Shown: positions 56,451 through 64,000 of the stretch, piece after piece | Layout of the letters: the number at the start of each line of letters is the position of its first letter | Position numbering within the stretch: the first letter of the stretch is position 1 | Source: Sulfurospirillum oryzae | GTDB taxonomy: Bacteria > Campylobacterota > Campylobacteria > Campylobacterales > Sulfurospirillaceae | Reading direction: 5' to 3' | Length of the DNA stretch: 64,000 nucleotides | NCBI RefSeq assembly: GCF_025770725.1 | Contig: NZ_JANZKZ010000002.1 | Coordinates: 434,001-498,000 of the forward strand | Made by a program: the position numbers and the translations under genes | The notes under the pieces: generated by a model | What the model was told of the DNA's origin: nothing | Seen by the model: only the letters and a program-made list of their open reading frames with translations | The model's database searches: none

Positions 56451-57751
56451 TACTTAACTCCCATTTGGTATTCACATTTATACATATTCATTCGTTTTGT
56501 TTGATCTTCGTTAATATTAAAAATATATTGAACCGCTTGTACAATGGTATCGGATTCTGGTTTTTCAGCGACTTCTTTAAGGTTTTTTGTTGGCGTGTGT
56601 AAAAAGGAGTTAAAAGCATGGTGAAGGACTTTTGAAACTTGATCTTGTATCTCTTCAGGAATATACCCTTTTTTCACCGCTTTTTCTAACTCTTGCAACG
56701 AGCACTCTTTTGCATGATCGCGTATCTCTTTAATGATAGGATCAACACACATGCTCTGCAACCATTTGAAGAAATCCATCGTTGAACGCCCTACAATAGA
56801 ATAGGCAATCTTAGCTTGTTCTTCACGAAGTGACATGTTCTTATTGACAATCTCTTCAAGATCATCCACCGCGTATACATGTAAGTCTTTATGCTCTTTT
56901 ACATCAATGTCGCGAGGTACTGCAATGTCGAACCAATAGCGTGAAAACTCCCTCTCTTCAACCATATCATCGGTAATCACACTGTGAGGTGCGCCTGTGG
57001 CAGTAAAAACAAGGCGATAACGGTTGATATACTCGGTCAGTTTTGCATAAGGAGCTGTCGTTGCAAGCTCCCCTAGTTCGGTGGCTAATGCCTGAGCATG
57101 CTCTAAATTGCGGTTAATAATAATAACATTAACCCCATTAGCAATAAGATGTTTTGCCGCCAATTGGCTCATCTCTCCTGCTCCTACAACCAATGCACTC
57201 AAACCACCAATTGTGCCAAAAATATCTTTGGCTTTATTGACAGCGACACTAGAGACCGAAACGGGGCTTTTTGAGATGTCCGTACGACTGCGTACTTCTG
57301 CGGCACAGCGAAACGCATGATGCATCGCACGTCCTAGTTTTTGTCCACAATAGTTATTTTCAAAGGCAAATTTAAACGCCTCTTTCAGCTGCCCTGCAAT
57401 TTGTGTCTCACCAATTACCAAACTGTCCAGAGAAGAACAGACGGTAAAGAGATGATGAATCGCACCATTGTCTTCATAAATATCAGCTCTACCCTCTAGC
57501 TCTTCGCGTGGAACGCTTGAAACATGGCTTATAAGATCAAACGTATCACTTAACGCTGATGCACATTCTGTTACACTCATGATCACTTCAACACGATTAC
57601 ACGTTGAAAGTAAAATGACCTCATTGATCGCAGCACAAGAGATCAATGTGCCCATGAAATGGCGGCTTTTTTCTTCCGAATTAAACGCTAATTTTTCGCG
57701 AATGCTAATATCGGTGTTCTTGTGTGTAAAACTAATGGTGAGATAATGCAT
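56450..57751 (-). CDS. hemA: Glutamyl-tRNA reductase
   Basis: Reduces Glu-tRNA to glutamate-1-semialdehyde, first step of the C5 haem pathway. The 433 residues have the catalytic Cys in [10 protein letters not shown], the [10 protein letters not shown] motif, NADPH-binding [13 protein letters not shown] and the C-terminal dimerisation helix. Sits between proS and the polyprenyl synthase gene with 1-nt overlaps on both sides. Confidence 0.96.
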   Translation of the reverse strand: MHYLTISFTHKNTDISIREKLAFNSEEKSRHFMGTLISCAAINEVILLSTCNRVEVIMSVTECASALSDTFDLISHVSSVPREELEGRADIYEDNGAIHHLFTVCSSLDSLVIGETQIAGQLKEAFKFAFENNYCGQKLGRAMHHAFRCAAEVRSRTDISKSPVSVSSVAVNKAKDIFGTIGGLSALVVGAGEMSQLAAKHLIANGVNVIIINRNLEHAQALATELGELATTAPYAKLTEYINRYRLVFTATGAPHSVITDDMVEEREFSRYWFDIAVPRDIDVKEHKDLHVYAVDDLEEIVNKNMSLREEQAKIAYSIVGRSTMDFFKWLQSMCVDPIIKEIRDHAKECSLQELEKAVKKGYIPEEIQDQVSKVLHHAFNSFLHTPTKNLKEVAEKPESDTIVQAVQYIFNINEDQTKRMNMYKCEYQMGVK

Positions 57752-58647
57752 TAAAAATTCCTCTCAATCATATCTTTAATAATGGAGCTAAGACCTACAT
57801 CTTCTTCTTTTTCGATAACCGCTAAAGCTTCCAAGCCTAACTTTCTTGCATAAGCAATTGAATCTTCCAGCGCATTTGTTTCGTTCATTTTAGTTTTGAT
57901 CCACTCTTTTTGTGCATCGTCAAGCTCTTGTTGAAAGAAGGAAAGAAGTTTAGTTTGATCATCTTTGCAGAGTTTGCGGTACATGTAAAGATAAGGGAGT
58001 GTTGTTTTTCCCTCTTTAAAATCGTTCAAAGAAGGCTTTCCAAGGGTTTCGCTGCTTTGGGTAATGTCTAATATGTCATCGATGATTTGAAAAGCAAGCC
58101 CCAAATTTTTGCCATAGAGTGCATAAATTTCACCATTTTTTCCAGCAAGCAATGCAGCCGCTTTGGCTGATGCTTCAATCAATGAAGCGGTTTTTTTATA
58201 AATCATGTCAAAATAGCGCTCTTCGCTGTCGTTAAAAGCACTAGAGAGTTCAACATCTAAAAGTTCACCCACAGAGAGGAGTGCTACGGCATGAGAGATA
58301 CTATAGGCAACATCATCCGGCATTCGCGTGAGTTCGCTAAAGCCTTTGGAGTAGAGAATATCGCCTAACATAATGGCTGTTTTGTTGCCAAAAAGAGCGT
58401 TTATAGAATCTTCACCGCGCCTTGTGTAAGCGTCATCGATCACATCATCGTGAAGCAAACTTGCCGCATGAATAAGCTCGACAATAGCTGCTAGTTTGAG
58501 TGAGTCTTCACTCACTCCTGCAATCTTCAAAATAAGTTTTGCTCGTAACCGCTTACCTTTAGGAACTCTGTGAAAGAGCTCAACACTGCGTGCGTCACCT
58601 AAAGAGGCAACCATCTCAACCATCAAATTTTCAACTTTTTCTAGCAC
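57751..58647 (-). CDS. Trans-isoprenyl (probably octaprenyl-type) diphosphate synthase
   Basis: Makes the prenyl chain for menaquinone. The 298 residues show both aspartate-rich motifs, HDDVIDDAYTRRG and FQIIDDILDI. Typical length of long-chain IspB-like enzymes is about 320. A variant of the palindrome, ending in TACATGTAAAG, lies inside and encodes Leu-Tyr-Met-Tyr. Confidence 0.9.
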   Translation of the reverse strand: MLEKVENLMVEMVASLGDARSVELFHRVPKGKRLRAKLILKIAGVSEDSLKLAAIVELIHAASLLHDDVIDDAYTRRGEDSINALFGNKTAIMLGDILYSKGFSELTRMPDDVAYSISHAVALLSVGELLDVELSSAFNDSEERYFDMIYKKTASLIEASAKAAALLAGKNGEIYALYGKNLGLAFQIIDDILDITQSSETLGKPSLNDFKEGKTTLPYLYMYRKLCKDDQTKLLSFFQQELDDAQKEWIKTKMNETNALEDSIAYARKLGLEALAVIEKEEDVGLSSIIKDMIERNF

Positions 58648-58655
58648 CTGTTATC

Positions 58656-59120
58656 CTACCGTGGTTTCTTTTTTGGTTTAAACTCAACTTCTACGCGTTG
58701 TAAATTATCTTCTATAAATATATCTAAAATTGCCTCTTTATTCCTTTGATCGAAGTCATTAAAGACGATAAAGAGATAGGTTCTTGAATTCATTTTGTTT
58801 TCACCATCAGGCAACAAAGGTATCATCACCCGTTGCAATGGGTATTTTTTTTCTAAAATGTACTGTGTCGGGTACCCTCTATAGTTGACTAAAAGAGTCA
58901 ACATATTGTTTGTAAAGAGTGTCCAGCGAAGCTTTAACAGATACTCATTATTCGGATTTTCAGCTGTTGGCTTCTTTGTGACCTCTTTATGATTGATAAA
59001 AACCAATCCAGGTTCATCCTTTTTAAGGATAAATTGATGCGAATATTCATATTCTACCACAGCAAAAAGCGTGTGCGAACTAAAAATAAGCCAACACAAT
59101 CCACACCATATTTTATTCAT
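58656..59120 (-). CDS. Exported hypothetical protein (154 aa)
   Basis: Signal peptide MNKIWCGLCWLIFSSHTLFA, then a beta-rich domain (YSHQFILKKDEPGLVFINHKEV, LLVNYRGYPTQYILEKKYPL) of unknown function. Overlaps the DUF2018 gene end by 8 nt. It matches the position of HP0241 in the Helicobacter pylori string, as I recall it. Confidence 0.65.
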   Translation of the reverse strand: MNKIWCGLCWLIFSSHTLFAVVEYEYSHQFILKKDEPGLVFINHKEVTKKPTAENPNNEYLLKLRWTLFTNNMLTLLVNYRGYPTQYILEKKYPLQRVMIPLLPDGENKMNSRTYLFIVFNDFDQRNKEAILDIFIEDNLQRVEVEFKPKKKPR

Positions 59121-59391
59121 TTTTAGTTAATATATCCCCAACAGCGGTTATAAAAAGATCATTACTATGTTCCATCACAGCATCCATATCTTCCATTAAA
59201 ACCGTACCAATCATGTTCTCTAGGGCATCTGCATCCATCTGCTTTTCCAGTAAAATTTCCATAGCACTGTAACGATCAACCAGTTCTAAAAGTCTTGTTT
59301 TAACAAGCTCTTGGTTAGCATTAAAGAGAATATCGAAAAATTTGCTTCGAGGACTCCCCATAAAAAAGTCATCTTCATCTTCATATAACAT
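59113..59391 (-). CDS. DUF2018 (HP0242-like) small helical protein
   Basis: A 92-residue helical acidic protein (DFFMGSPRSKFFDILFNANQELVKTRLLELVDRYSAMEILLEKQMD) matching DUF2018; the H. pylori member HP0242 forms a pseudo-knotted dimer. Function unknown. It is first in the long reverse-strand operon to ubiD; its promoter is in the gap to 59812. Confidence 0.75.
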   Translation of the reverse strand: MLYEDEDDFFMGSPRSKFFDILFNANQELVKTRLLELVDRYSAMEILLEKQMDADALENMIGTVLMEDMDAVMEHSNDLFITAVGDILTKNE

Positions 59392-59485
59392 CGTTTCTCC
59401 TCTGCTTTATAAAGAAAAGATTATAGCACACTAAAGCTTGTCTCATCTGAAATAAAGAAACATTGTTTTGATTTAAAAGAGATTT

Positions 59486-59510
59486 TAGTGCTAACAAAGT
59501 GTTAGCACTA
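59486..59510. repeat. Perfect 11-bp-stem hairpin TAGTGCTAACA / TGTTAGCACTA
   Basis: Three-nt loop AAG. No gene ends here, so it is not an obvious terminator; it could be an operator or an end of an unannotated RNA. The sequence is reminiscent of an inside-out CIRCE (HrcA) half-site pair, which has a 9-nt spacer. Confidence 0.5.
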
Positions 59511-59753
59511 GCCTACTGATCAACCTAAAATCAACAGTATAAGAATGCCTAAATTACAATATTTACATAAAATTATATGTATAATAATCAGCATATTTTA
59601 TTGTGTTAGTATCATCAAAATCATGAAATGTATTTGTATTATTTGTCTATGAACGTACGTTACATGTAAAGATTTAATGTGACATTTTTCACCCTCCTCT
59701 GCCCACAAATGCAATCCCTACTTTTTTAATCATTACTTTTTTTATAAGGTTAC

Positions 59754-59782
59754 TTGACATTGAAAAAAAAATAGTCTATACT
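59754..59782 (+). promoter_or_regulatory. Strong sigma-70 promoter of the sulfur assimilation operon
   Basis: TTGACA (59754-59759), 17-nt spacer, TATACT (59777-59782), 30 nt before the ATG with AAGGATT as RBS. Confidence 0.8.
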
Positions 59783-59811
59783 TTCAGCAACAAAACAAAA
59801 AAGGATTTGAA

Positions 59812-61074
59812 ATGAATCAAGAAACACTCGCTTTACATTACGGATATGATAAACAGCAGTTTGGTACAATGTCAGTTCCTATCTATCAAACTACTGCATA
59901 CGACTTTGGGAGCGCAGAAACTGCGGCGAACCGTTTTGCACTCAAAGAACTTGGACCTATTTATACACGTCTGAACAATCCTACAACAGATGTCTTAGAA
60001 GCACGCATTGCCGCCGTTGAAAATGGTGAAGCAGCGATTGCAACTGCAAGTGGTCAAGCAGCCATCTTTTTTGCCATTGCAAACCTCGCAGAAGCTGGCG
60101 ATAATATCATTGTTGCAAAGAAGATTTACGGTGGAGCAACAACGCTTTTAACACATACGATTAAACGTTTCGGCATCAAAGCGAAAGTCTTTGATAGTGA
60201 TAGCGCTGATGATTTGGAAGCACTCATTGATGATAAAACCAAAGCGATTTTCTTTGAAACGCTTTCAAACCCACAGATTGCGATCCCAAACATCGACAAA
60301 ATCGTCTCTATCGCTAAAAAATACAACATCCTTACCGTCGCTGACAACACTGTAGCAACGCCTATTCTTTTCCAGCCACTTAACCATGGCATTGATGTTA
60401 GTGTTCACAGCGCAAGCAAGTATATTAGTGGTCAAGGGAGTGCCATTGGCGGCTTGGTTGTTGAAGCAAAAGGACTTAATGCTAAACTTATTGGAAACCC
60501 ACGCTATCCACAATTTAATGAGCCAGATGAGAGTTACCATGGTTTAGTCTATGCAACCTTGCCATTCCCGATTTTTTCACTTAGGATTCGCCTTTCTCTG
60601 ATTCGTGACATTGGAGCAACGATAGCACCGTTTAACTCTTGGTTACTTATTCAAGGGCTTGAGACACTCTCTTTACGTGTTAAAGAGCACTCACGCAATG
60701 CGTACAAAGTGGCAAAATTCTTAGCTTCACATCCAAAAGTGAAAAAAGTTTCTTATCCAGGGCTTGAGAGCGATCCTTTACATGTAAGAGCCAAGCAGTA
60801 CTTTAAAGACGCTCAAACATCAGGTCTTTTAAGCTTTGAAGTGGAAGGCTTAGAGTTTGCAAAACATATTTTAAACTCAACAAAAATCTTCTCTGTTGTG
60901 GTTAACATTGGTGATTCTAAGTCTATTATTACCCATCCAGCAAGTACAACACATCAGCAACTCTCACTTAAAGAGTTAGAAAAAGCAGGTGTCAAAGCGG
61001 GACTGATTCGTTTAAGTATCGGACTTGAAAATGCGGACGACTTAATTGAAGATCTTAAAATTGCGTTAGGTTAA
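59812..61074 (+). CDS. metY: O-acetylhomoserine sulfhydrylase (MetY-like PLP enzyme)
   Basis: Condenses O-acetylhomoserine (or O-acetylserine) with sulfide. The 420-residue Cys/Met-metabolism PLP fold has TRLNNPTTDVLEARIAA, ASGQAAIF, ADNTVATP and the PLP lysine in HSASKYISGQGS. The downstream Rrf2 regulator and cysK make a sulfur assimilation operon. A core palindrome at 60778-60787 reads Leu-His-Val-Arg. Confidence 0.92.
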   Translation: MNQETLALHYGYDKQQFGTMSVPIYQTTAYDFGSAETAANRFALKELGPIYTRLNNPTTDVLEARIAAVENGEAAIATASGQAAIFFAIANLAEAGDNIIVAKKIYGGATTLLTHTIKRFGIKAKVFDSDSADDLEALIDDKTKAIFFETLSNPQIAIPNIDKIVSIAKKYNILTVADNTVATPILFQPLNHGIDVSVHSASKYISGQGSAIGGLVVEAKGLNAKLIGNPRYPQFNEPDESYHGLVYATLPFPIFSLRIRLSLIRDIGATIAPFNSWLLIQGLETLSLRVKEHSRNAYKVAKFLASHPKVKKVSYPGLESDPLHVRAKQYFKDAQTSGLLSFEVEGLEFAKHILNSTKIFSVVVNIGDSKSIITHPASTTHQQLSLKELEKAGVKAGLIRLSIGLENADDLIEDLKIALG

Positions 61075-61083
61075 GGAGTATCA

Positions 61084-61497
61084 ATGTCATTACTCTCAAC
61101 CAAAGGGATGTATGGTTTAAGTGCCATGTATCAGCTCTTTTTATCAAAGAGTAACAAGCCTTTACAAATCAAAGAGATCTCGGCACGTGCTGAGATCCCT
61201 CAGAATTATTTAGAACAACTTTTGATCCTGCTTCGACAAGCAGGCTTAGTGAACAGTGTTCGAGGTGCTTATGGTGGGTATCTTCTTGCGAAAAACGCTG
61301 AAGATATTTTGGTCAAAGATATTTTGATCGCACTTGAAGGTAGCCTTGTTGTGACCGATGGAGAGGTAAAAGACCCTGTTTTACGCATTTTTTATGAAGA
61401 AAGTAATGCTAAAATACAAGAGATTTTTAACCTACCTCTATCAGAATTCGAAGTTTACGCTCAGCGTCTGAACAACCAACTAAACTATAGTATCTAA
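61084..61497 (+). CDS. Rrf2-family regulator (CymR-like)
   Basis: A 137-residue winged-helix regulator: MSLLSTKGMYGLSAMYQLFLS, HTH LQIKEISARAEIPQNYLEQLLILLRQAGLVNSVRGAYGGYLLA. It has no cysteine, so it is not an iron-sulfur IscR/NsrR type and is closer to CymR, which senses cysteine synthesis through CysK, here the next gene. Probably autoregulates the metY-rrf2-cysK operon. Confidence 0.9.
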   Translation: MSLLSTKGMYGLSAMYQLFLSKSNKPLQIKEISARAEIPQNYLEQLLILLRQAGLVNSVRGAYGGYLLAKNAEDILVKDILIALEGSLVVTDGEVKDPVLRIFYEESNAKIQEIFNLPLSEFEVYAQRLNNQLNYSI

Positions 61498-61507
61498 GGA
61501 GTTTATC

Positions 61508-62437
61508 ATGTATGCACACAATGTAACAGAACTTATTGGCAATACACCCCTTGTAAAACTTAACCATGCATCGAATGCGTCAAACGCTTTGGTTCTTGGC
61601 AAATGTGAATTTCTAAATCCTTCGCACTCTGTTAAAGATCGCATTGGATTCAATATGATTAAAACGGCACTTGATAAAGGTTTAATCGATCATAATTCAA
61701 TTATTATCGAACCAACCAGTGGCAATACAGGTATTGGTTTAGCAACCGTGTGCGCAAGCCTTGGGCTAAAACTCATTCTGACAATGCCTAGTTCTATGAG
61801 CTTAGAAAGACGCAAACTTTTGGCTGCACTTGGGGCTGAACTTGTACTTACTGAGCCAACATTGGGCATGAGGGGTGCGGTAGAGAAAGCAACTGAGCTT
61901 TCAAAAGAGACGCCAAACTCTTATGTACCACAACAATTTGCCAATGAATCAAATCCAGCCATTCACTATGCCACTACTGCAGAAGAAATTTGGAAAGATA
62001 CTGACGGAAAAGTGGACATCTTCGTTGCTGCAGTAGGAACAGGTGGAACGATCACAGGAACAGGAAAAAGACTTAAAGAGCTCAATCCAAATATTCAAAT
62101 TATTGCGGTTGAACCAGAAACATCCCCTGTTCTTTCAGGAGGAGCTCCAGGACCTCATAAAATTCAAGGCATTGGTGCAGGATTTATTCCAGCTGTTTTG
62201 GATACAAAAGTGTATGATGAGGTCATCAAGGTAAGCTATGAAAATGCTATTGAAACTTCTCGTAATTTGGCGAAACAAGAAGGACTACTTGTTGGCATTT
62301 CCGCTGGTGCAAATGTCTTCGTTGCCTCAGAAATTGCACAAAAAGCAGAAAACAAAGGTAAAACTATTGTTACTATTTTATGCGATACAGGTGAGCGCTA
62401 TTTAAGTGCAGGTTTATATGAGTATAAAGAGTCGTAA
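61508..62437 (+). CDS. cysK: Cysteine synthase A
   Basis: Makes cysteine from O-acetylserine and sulfide. The 309 residues have the PLP lysine in HSVKDRIGFNM, PTSGNTGIGLA, GTGGTITGTGK and GISAGANV. RBS AAGGAG precedes the ATG. The terminator stem contains its stop codon. May complex with the CymR-like regulator encoded just upstream, by analogy. Confidence 0.96.
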   Translation: MYAHNVTELIGNTPLVKLNHASNASNALVLGKCEFLNPSHSVKDRIGFNMIKTALDKGLIDHNSIIIEPTSGNTGIGLATVCASLGLKLILTMPSSMSLERRKLLAALGAELVLTEPTLGMRGAVEKATELSKETPNSYVPQQFANESNPAIHYATTAEEIWKDTDGKVDIFVAAVGTGGTITGTGKRLKELNPNIQIIAVEPETSPVLSGGAPGPHKIQGIGAGFIPAVLDTKVYDEVIKVSYENAIETSRNLAKQEGLLVGISAGANVFVASEIAQKAENKGKTIVTILCDTGERYLSAGLYEYKES

Positions 62438-62449
62438 AAACGACTCTTT
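62426..62449 (+). terminator. Intrinsic terminator of the cysK operon
   Basis: AAAGAGTCGT / ACGACTCTTT stem with a 4-nt A-loop, followed by a T-rich tract. The cysK TAA lies inside the stem. Confidence 0.9.
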
Positions 62450-62530
62450 CTCTTTTTTATCTCTATTTCCTTTGCCTTTAATTGATTTTATGGTACTATT
62501 TTCCCAACACAAAAGGGGCATGTGTATACC

Positions 62531-63331
62531 ATGAAAAGAATACCTAGCATTATTCTCAAAAAGCCTATATTACTCGGCTCAATCACTTTTGTTGTTAATC
62601 TTTTTATTAGTACAATACCTGTTTTAATCCTCCATGAAAAACATTTAGAGCAATTCAAAAATACATTTGACCTTACAGATTTTCTCAACTCAAACTTACT
62701 CCTTGAACAACAAGGAATTGTCCATGGTGCACTTTTTTACTCTTTTTTATTTTCCATTATTCTCTCAACACTTGTAACATTTCTTGCGTTTTTTTTAAAA
62801 AAATCTTACCTTGAAGTTGAAAATCTCTCACACTTTGATGGACTCACAGGATTGTATAACCGTTTAATGTTTATGACGATTTTTGAAAAAGAGATTCATA
62901 AAGTTAAACGTAACCGTAGCAACCATCTCTTTTTAGTTATTCTTGATATTGATGATTTTAAACCTATTAACGATACTTTTGGACATCTTGTTGGTGATGA
63001 AGCCATAAAAACAACAGCACATACACTCCAATACCTCCTTCGTACTTCTGACACAATTGCGCGTTTTGGCGGTGATGAGTTTATTATCTGTATTGTTGAC
63101 CATGACAAAGACGCAGCTTCGGTTATCGTCAATCGTATTTTAAATGAATTTAACAACAAAACGATTCCAGTGACACGCAATGGCGATAAACATGACCTTC
63201 AAATAAACCTAAGCATCGGTTACACTGCCTATAAAAATGAAGATGACTTTAAAACAATGCTTCATCGTGCCGACCAAGCCCTCTATATTTCCAAGGAAGC
63301 TGGCAAAAACACCGCTACCTTCTTAGCTTAA
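62531..63331 (+). CDS. Membrane-anchored diguanylate cyclase
   Basis: Makes c-di-GMP. Two N-terminal membrane helices (about 15-34 and 75-95) and a C-terminal GGDEF domain with DIDDFKPINDTFGHLVGDEA and intact RFGGDEFIICI. No obvious inhibitory RxxD motif upstream of GGDEF. Start may be this ATG or GTG 62522; the AAAGGGG lies between in a spacing that does not decide. Confidence 0.9.
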   Translation: MKRIPSIILKKPILLGSITFVVNLFISTIPVLILHEKHLEQFKNTFDLTDFLNSNLLLEQQGIVHGALFYSFLFSIILSTLVTFLAFFLKKSYLEVENLSHFDGLTGLYNRLMFMTIFEKEIHKVKRNRSNHLFLVILDIDDFKPINDTFGHLVGDEAIKTTAHTLQYLLRTSDTIARFGGDEFIICIVDHDKDAASVIVNRILNEFNNKTIPVTRNGDKHDLQINLSIGYTAYKNEDDFKTMLHRADQALYISKEAGKNTATFLA

Positions 63332-63533
63332 AAACATTTCTAAAGTTCTTACAGAACTCTTAACACGTTTTCAAAGCAAAGCTTCTCAAACTACGTTAAC
63401 ACTTGGTTTTGCTCAGCGCAATGCTCGCGCACATACGTGCTTTGACTTCTTCCAGATTGAAAAGTCTATTAATCAAGCTTTTACCCCCATTTTTGTATAA
63501 TCTCTTAAAAACTTACATAAGGCACACAGACTC
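63332..63533. other. Structured intergenic region before valS
   Basis: Contains a small hairpin AGTTCT-TAC-AGAACT near 63344-63358, inverted pairs such as AAGCAAAGCTT and GTTAAC repeats, and a TATAAT -10 (63496-63501) 32 nt before valS. No gene seen. Confidence 0.4.
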
Positions 63534-64000
63534 ATGAGTGAAAAAAGCACCGTTTACAACCCAAAAGAGATCGAAGAGAGTTACTACAAAATTTGGGAAG
63601 ATAGAGGCTATTTTGAAATTGATGGCAATAAAACAATTCAAGAAGAAGGTAAAAACTTCTGTATTATGATGCCTCCTCCAAATGTCACAGGAAGCCTCCA
63701 TATCGGTCATGCCCTCACTTTCACACTTCAAGATATTATCACCCGTTTTAAACGAATGGACGGTTTTAAAACCCTTTGGCAGCCGGGAACCGATCATGCA
63801 GGTATTGCTACACAAAATGTGGTTGAAAAACAACTCTTAGCACAAGGCATTACAAAAGAAGAGCTAGGACGCGAAGCATTTTTAGAAAAAGTTTGGGAAT
63901 GGAAAGCTTACAGTGGCGGGCAAATTGTTCATCAGATGCGAAAGCTTGGCGTTTCTCCTGCTTGGAGTAGAGAACGCTTTACGATGGATGATGGACTTAA
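63534..64000 (+). CDS. valS: Valyl-tRNA synthetase (partial, runs off right edge)
   Basis: N-terminal 155 residues of a class I synthetase: KTSTVYNP-like [15 protein letters not shown], the HIGH motif in [14 protein letters not shown], and [12 protein letters not shown] characteristic of ValS. The catalytic KMSKS part and editing domain lie beyond the window. A -10 element precedes the gene. Confidence 0.97.
   Translation, partial: MSEKSTVYNPKEIEESYYKIWEDRGYFEIDGNKTIQEEGKNFCIMMPPPNVTGSLHIGHALTFTLQDIITRFKRMDGFKTLWQPGTDHAGIATQNVVEKQLLAQGITKEELGREAFLEKVWEWKAYSGGQIVHQMRKLGVSPAWSRERFTMDDGL

Larger units (their letters stand above)
59392..59811. other. 420-bp gene-free divergent promoter region
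   Basis: Holds a perfect hairpin at 59486-59510, a palindrome core (59660-59669) and, near the end, the metY promoter (59754-59782). Divergent promoters for the DUF2018-to-ubiD operon are expected here but none is obvious. Confidence 0.5.

Overview
The window is chromosomal DNA of a Campylobacterota (Epsilonproteobacteria) member, most probably a Sulfurospirillum-like free-living respirer. The evidence is a single-recombinase XerH, a desulforubrerythrin, HemJ, BioV, a DUF2018 (HP0242-type) protein, UbiD, class I two-subunit fumarase, many chemotaxis and c-di-GMP genes, and two gene strings that from memory match Helicobacter pylori order: aroB-mscS-mtaB-ftsH-like-bioV and hemC-proS-hemA-ispB-hyp-DUF2018. 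Base composition is AT-rich and genes are tightly packed with frequent 4-nt stop/start overlaps. I see no phage, insertion sequence or CRISPR array.

Layout. 0-5 kb: end of a FlgA-like gene abutting tRNA-Gly(GCC), a chemoreceptor, moeA and murA. 5-14 kb: a PilZ protein, then the reverse-strand block larA-larC-larE-larB (lactate racemase plus the whole nickel-pincer cofactor pathway) and a fumarase/DASS dicarboxylate transporter block. 14-19 kb: a divergent histidine kinase-response regulator-MFS operon and sixA. 19-22 kb: CorA-like, xerH and tgt. 22-30 kb: a TrkA-N protein, aroB, mscS, mtaB, an FtsH-like AAA protein that lacks the protease motif, bioV and a thioredoxin-like protein. 30-37 kb: a stand-alone TipAS protein, glutaminase, deformylase, AraC regulator, HemJ, and a periplasmic binding protein paired with a GGDEF/EAL protein. 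37-43 kb: a tetR-OMF-MFP-RND efflux operon whose promoter carries a clear operator. 43-49 kb: small or accessory genes, a FIST-domain chemoreceptor, a stand-alone radical SAM/SPASM gene preceded by a 23-codon ORF, a candidate dif site, a secreted hydrolase and desulforubrerythrin. 50-59 kb: ubiD and a conserved haem/tRNA/isoprenoid operon. 59-64 kb: a sulfur assimilation operon (metY-like, Rrf2 regulator, cysK), a diguanylate cyclase and the start of valS.

The most striking feature is not a gene. The palindrome TTTACATGTAAA (often extended to CTTTACATGTAAAG) occurs 17 times perfectly, and its core TTACATGTAA at least 29 times, in 64 kb, where well under one is expected. It sits both inside genes (read as Leu-His-Val-Lys or Phe-Thr-Cys-Lys) and directly after stop codons, where it can form terminator-like hairpins. 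It behaves like a genome-wide highly iterated palindrome or a DNA-uptake, nucleoid or methylation signal.

Functionally, the left half suggests use of both lactate enantiomers and of C4-dicarboxylates under two-component control. The right half carries haem, menaquinone, cysteine and homocysteine synthesis. Three separate c-di-GMP proteins and two chemoreceptors point to a motile, environment-sensing cell.
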